Shown here: piece by piece, positions 60,500-64,000 of the stretch | How positions within the stretch are numbered: position 1 is the first letter of the stretch | Layout of the letters: the number at the start of each line of letters is the position of its first letter | DNA from: Bryopsis sp. KO-2023 | Taxonomy: Eukaryota > Chlorophyta > Ulvophyceae > Bryopsidales > Bryopsidaceae | Direction: 5' to 3' | Assembly: GCA_030272585.1 (NCBI GenBank) | Contig: BSYQ01000006.1 | Location: 4,365,001-4,429,000, forward strand | DNA length: 64,000 nucleotides | The notes under the pieces: model-generated | The model's database searches: none | What the model was told of the DNA's origin: nothing | What the model saw: only the letters and a program-made list of their open reading frames with translations | Translations under genes and position numbers: made by a program

Positions 60500-61020
60500 T
60501 GATACCAGCTGCTGACGTCCAGGGACGTCAGACGTCAAAGGCGTCATGCATCTGACGTCTGTGAAGCGTCAGATGCATCCCCGGTAGATGACAGCATTCC
60601 CCTGAGGAGATACTACCGAACTACAGCGAGGAAACCACCGCAAGAGCACCTGGTCAAGACAGTGGTTCGAGCAACTAAAGTGAGACTCGCGAGGCGAAGG
60701 TCTCGGGTTTGAGTCTGAGTGGGAACGTGCTTTGGTCTGGGCCTGTGTGTGAGTGTGTGAGTGAGTCAGTAGTAGAACTGGCGGCTGTGAGTCAGGGTAG
60801 TGGGAGTGTTACGGGTGGTTAGTCACCCTCGGGAAAGTCGAACGGGAGTTAAAAGGATGGGACGCTTGATGTAACCTTGCTTGTCAGTAATTCTGTGAGT
60901 GCAACTGTGGACCCCGTGTGCGACTCGATTCGATTTTGTGTGACCCTGTGGAACTCAGCCGCCACCCTCTCTCACTCTTTACACGGAAGTGCGTCGGCGT
61001 ACAGAGCGCCTCGCGTAACA
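60500..61020 (+). repeat. 3' long terminal repeat
   Basis: Same 521 bp as 53253-53773; I see no difference between the two. It is followed directly by the target duplication TGGGC. Confidence 0.93.
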
Positions 61021-61203
61021 TGGGCTGATTGCTTTTCTTGCCTGAACACTTTATTCATCACCTGGATGATCATAATCCACTTTTTCAATTTCCTTGCTTT
61101 GTTTTCTTTTCGGACTGGTCCTCCCATTAGTATCATTTCCTGTCATAACTATTTTTCCATGATTACCTGATTCTTGCAGCACATTAGTCAGATCTTGTGG
61201 GAA

Positions 61204-61428
61204 TTATTTCAGGTGCTCCTGCATCTTTCTGACATGATCGAGGTGGTATCTGTGGTGAATCAGTTCACCAACGGATACACAAACTCGCAGAAATAGCTGA
61301 TGGAGCTTGAGAGAGTCTGCCTGTGTTGGTGGCACGGTGTCCTCCAAGCTGGATGGTGTGGTGCTAAAACTTCCTGAGGCAACGTTGAAGGTCATTCTGT
61401 CGGCCTTAATAGAGGCTTGAAATCTCAA
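61204..61428 (-). other. Coding-like minus-strand frame, unassigned
   Basis: A frame of about 74 codons on the minus strand begins after an AG (near 61429), reads RFQASIKADRMTFNVASGSF then LHQLFLRVCVSVGELIHHRY, and ends KMQEHLK at TAA. It looks like a last exon. It lies between the 3' LTR and copy B of the dispersed element, and no upstream partner is found. Confidence 0.25.
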
Positions 61429-61509
61429 TTCTTGGGGGGGAATGGGGGAAGTGGGGTGATTTGTGCCGTGCTTGATTCATCGAATGATGATTAACTTATA
61501 GGACACCTT

Positions 61510-63570
61510 CTGAAGCACTTTCACGGTGCTGGTGAGATTGACTCATAATCTGACTGTGCATCCTTTCTTGGCATATTCTGGTATGTGTCGAGTTCATTCA
61601 TTCAATAGTGATCCAGTGCAGTGCAGTGGTTTTGTCGAAGTGCTATGAAATCACGGCCATGTTTTGACATCTGGTGTGTGGGCTGACCAGGGGGATTCCA
61701 GTGATATGGTCCCTGCTGTGAGGTAAAGATACCTCCAAGTTCTTGTGGAGCTTGTGGATGGCTGAGCAGATTGCATCTCTGCTGATCGAGGGCTGAAGTG
61801 AAATGGAAAGAATTGGTGGAGATGTGTGCATTCAGGGAATCTTTGGGGGGGGTCTGGACCCCAAGGTTGCAGAAACCTTTGGTGGCTTTACTGATGAGGG
61901 TTATTAAGTTGTGTTGAATGGATCTTGGGGATGGTAGAATGGGGTTGACAGACAAAGGGGGTCGGTTGTGTAAAGACCTGGACCTGACGGACAGTTTGTC
62001 CATCATGAGGCCGTCAACTTCGACGAAGTGCGACAGGATATTCCCACCCTTCGCTGAGTTTTATTTTTGCTGAACTGGTTCGAATCGAGTTTTGGTCTGT
62101 GAAAAAATTGCATCTCTCGCGTGCAACAGGCGCTGGGTCGAGTTTTTTTCAGGCAGTTCAAGTCGTTTTCGGTTTCAACAAGGCGGCAGCAACAGAGGGA
62201 TCCAAGGGATCCATGAAAAATTCATTTTTGCATCTCTCGCGTGCAACAGGCGCTGGGTCGAGTTTTTTTCAGGCAGTTCAAGTCGTTTTCGGTTTCAACA
62301 AGGCGACAACATCAAAGGGATCCAAGCGATCCATGAAAAATACATCTTTTTGCATCTCTCGCGTGCAAATGGCGCTAGGTCGAGTTTTTCAAAGAGCTAG
62401 TACATTTGGGTATCTCCTTTCCAATCCATTTATCCACCACTTGAGTCTCCCATGTACGATTTTGTTTCAAAACGGGCTTCCTAGAGCCCGTTCTTTTTTT
62501 TGTTTTTTTTTATGGGTCGGAAAACAAAAGCATAAAAAAAAAAACCGACCACCCGTTTTACGAGGATTTTTTAGTTTTCTTATTTATGACTCGGGAAACA
62601 AAATTATAAAAAAAACCGAGTACCTTATTGGGTTCCTCCTTTCCATTCAAATTAGCCACCACTCGAGCCTCCCATATAGGATTTTTTTTTCTCCCTAGCA
62701 CGGCCTCCTAGAGCCTTCGAGTTCCAAGCACTCGATTTTTTTTTCTTTCCTAAACTTTTTTTTTTTTTTTGAGCGGACAAAGGTCCACCACCAAAACCAA
62801 AAAACTTCCAAAAAACCAACGACAATGAGGATTGAAGAGAACTTTCGAACAAAAATGCAAACTTGAATTGAGACGAAACGTGTGCGGGAATTGAACTTTT
62901 GACACGAATTGAGTTTGAAACGAGGCGAAACGCGGATCAACGGATCAACGGATCAACGGATCATCGATCACACGGATGATCGAGAAAATCCAGCGATTTG
63001 TCGGTTTGGTACGAGTGTTGAGTCAAGGAATTACGCTTGTCACATCGATTCAAATGTTTTTCCTCCTTCACACTTTGCGCACACACTCGATGTGACGGAC
63101 CAAGGCCCCCGAAACGGCGTGCGTTTGAAAAGCACTCCCACTACGGGCGCCTCGAGCTTGGAAAAAAAAAAAACCGTGAAGAACCAGCCCTCTCAAAAAA
63201 CGCCTCCGCTCGTGGAAGCGGAAGCCATCATTCAGCGTGTTGCAGTCGAAATGGCGGAAATAAATGACGAACATAGTTGAAAAAGTGAGTGGAGGAGGAG
63301 GAGGACGACGCTTCGGTGGAAACGGCCACCAGTTCTGGGGAGGGTTCGCTGGCGCTGCAAGTTTCGTCCACTTACGAGAAGTGCGCGGCAGGCAATCCTG
63401 CGCCGTCGTGTTGGCGATGAGGTGGTGGTGGATCACGAAACTCAGCATATTTTGAACACGAATATGGAAAAGGTAGAGAATAAAAACCGGATCGACGACG
63501 CAGTGGTTGAACACCAGAGCTTCGAGAACGACGATCTGGTCCTTGTCGTGGATTTTAACAAACTGTTCCA
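61510..63570. mobile_element. Dispersed element, copy B (inverted relative to 19675-21551)
   Basis: It matches copy A on the opposite strand. Shared landmarks, in reverse order: CTGAAGCACTT at 61510-61520; the GTCAACTTCGACGAAGTGC block near 62.01 kb; a tandem repeat of about 120 bases (three units here, 62100-62400); the hairpin cluster at 62.48-62.63 kb; the GGATCAAC repeats at 62.93-62.96 kb; and coding-like sequence up to about 63.57 kb. Homology breaks off at 61510. No termini or enzyme genes are recognised. Copy B is a little longer than copy A, mainly through the extra tandem unit and coding-side indels. Confidence 0.7.
62100..62400. repeat. Tandem repeat of about 120 bases (element copy B)
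   Basis: Two full units and one partial unit each begin GCATCTCTCGCGTGCAA and share GGGATCCAAG...ATCCATGAAAAA. The first two are almost identical for 70 bases, which implies recent duplication or gene conversion. Confidence 0.75.
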
Positions 63571-63595
63571 AAGTAACCAAAACGGGAAGCGATAA
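62909..63595 (+). pseudogene. Decayed open frame of the dispersed element, copy B
   Basis: The plus-strand frame carries YACHIDSNVFPPSHF, LDVTDQG and PPLVEAEAIIQRVAVEM, then a stop near 63280. The same frame resumes with VDHETQHILNTNMEKVENK then FENDDLVLVVDFNKLFQ and stops at about 63595; a frame-shifted part lies between (DDASVETATSSGEGSLAL). Parallels in copy A support an ancestral gene of 200 or more residues. There is no ATG at the 5' end of this frame. Family unknown. Confidence 0.45.
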
Positions 63596-64000
63596 CTGGT
63601 GGACCTGGTCAGGTAGAGCGCGCCATCACCAAAAAACCAGGAAGGATTCCGAAAAAAAAAAACCATATTCAAAACGACAAGTTCTGTTTCTGATATCTGC
63701 CAATCGTTTTTGATGCAAGGTTTTTCTTTTTGTTTTGGTTTTTATGGGGGAAAAGCTCTAAAAAGAAACACTATGAATTTCGAGAACACCCACCTAAAGA
63801 AATAAAGAAAAAATAGATAAAGAAATCGTCAGGGAAAAGGCCATCAAAATCGAAAGGAAAAGAATATATGTATATGTAAGTAGAGCTTGGACTCGAAACA
63901 CGGAGTCCCCATCACAGGGGAAACCTGCTGGCTGCAACCAGCCTCACAACTGTTGAAAAAGGAATCTTGCAGAATGTGACAAGAAAATTCTGTACTCTAT
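63596..64000. other. Window end, nothing recognised
   Basis: An A-rich stretch without a supported feature. Confidence 0.4.

Larger units (their letters stand above)
53253..61020 (+). mobile_element. Complete Ty3/gypsy LTR retrotransposon, chromovirus type
   Basis: Two 521-bp LTRs (53253-53773 and 60500-61020), which look identical by eye, flank intact gag and pol frames. Both LTRs start TG and end CA. The 5 bases before (53248-53252) and after (61021-61025) are both TGGGC, a target-site duplication. Order in pol is protease, reverse transcriptase, RNase H, integrase and then a C-terminal chromodomain, which defines the chromovirus branch. The element is 7,768 bp. All parts needed for autonomous movement are present and open, so it is probably young. 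From about 54801 to 60515 I found no CpG. The insertion lies about 490 bases from copy B of the dispersed element. Confidence 0.95.

Overview
The window is nuclear DNA of a eukaryote. Its genes are cut by many GT-AG introns (donors mostly GTGAGN or GTAAGN), its spacers and introns are packed with A, T, C and G homopolymers, and it holds a complete chromodomain-bearing Ty3/gypsy retrotransposon. The gene set (MIC60, a U-box protein, a BAHD-type acyltransferase, methylmalonate-semialdehyde dehydrogenase, an mTERF protein, a SAM carrier, a GAPDH with an N-terminal extension, and an F-box/LRR protein) would suit an alga or another protist. I cannot fix the lineage from sequence alone. Exon models below were built by hand: I joined GT-AG junctions that keep phase and family similarity.

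Layout. 0.3-2.6 kb: the 3' part of MIC60/mitofilin (+). 6.0-8.25 kb: a U-box protein (-). 11.4-12.4 kb: an unrecognised secreted or membrane protein (-). 13.9-16.3 kb: a BAHD-family acyltransferase (+). 16.3-23 kb: spacer with a degenerate minisatellite and copy A of a dispersed element (19.7-21.55 kb). 23.1-27.0 kb: methylmalonate-semialdehyde dehydrogenase (-), in divergent arrangement with a long mTERF protein (27.4-31.0 kb, +). 31.6-32.3 kb: an unrecognised gene (-). 33.0-35.0 kb: a mitochondrial S-adenosylmethionine carrier (+). 35-38.5 kb: spacer with a second minisatellite. 38.5-39.7 kb: a coiled-coil protein (-), probably extending to about 41.2 kb. 41.4-44.4 kb: GAPDH (+). 45.7-47.6 kb: a frameshifted ankyrin gene and an isolated eEF1B exon, apparently relics. 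48.8-50.8 kb: an F-box/LRR protein (-). 52.7-53.0 kb: an unassigned exon-like ORF. 53.25-61.02 kb: the retrotransposon. 61.5-63.57 kb: copy B of the dispersed element, inverted relative to copy A.

The retrotransposon is the standout. It has two 521-bp LTRs that look identical, a 5-bp target duplication (TGGGC), intact gag and pol, and a textbook -1 frameshift signal (GGGAAAC, a 7-nt spacer, then a stem) at the gag stop. Most strikingly, I could find no CpG dinucleotide at all over about 5.7 kb of its interior, although its LTRs and leader are CpG-rich. Several neighbouring host genes (MIC60, the dehydrogenase, the carrier, and possibly the mTERF and GAPDH proteins) point to mitochondrion or plastid, but I see nothing like an operon.
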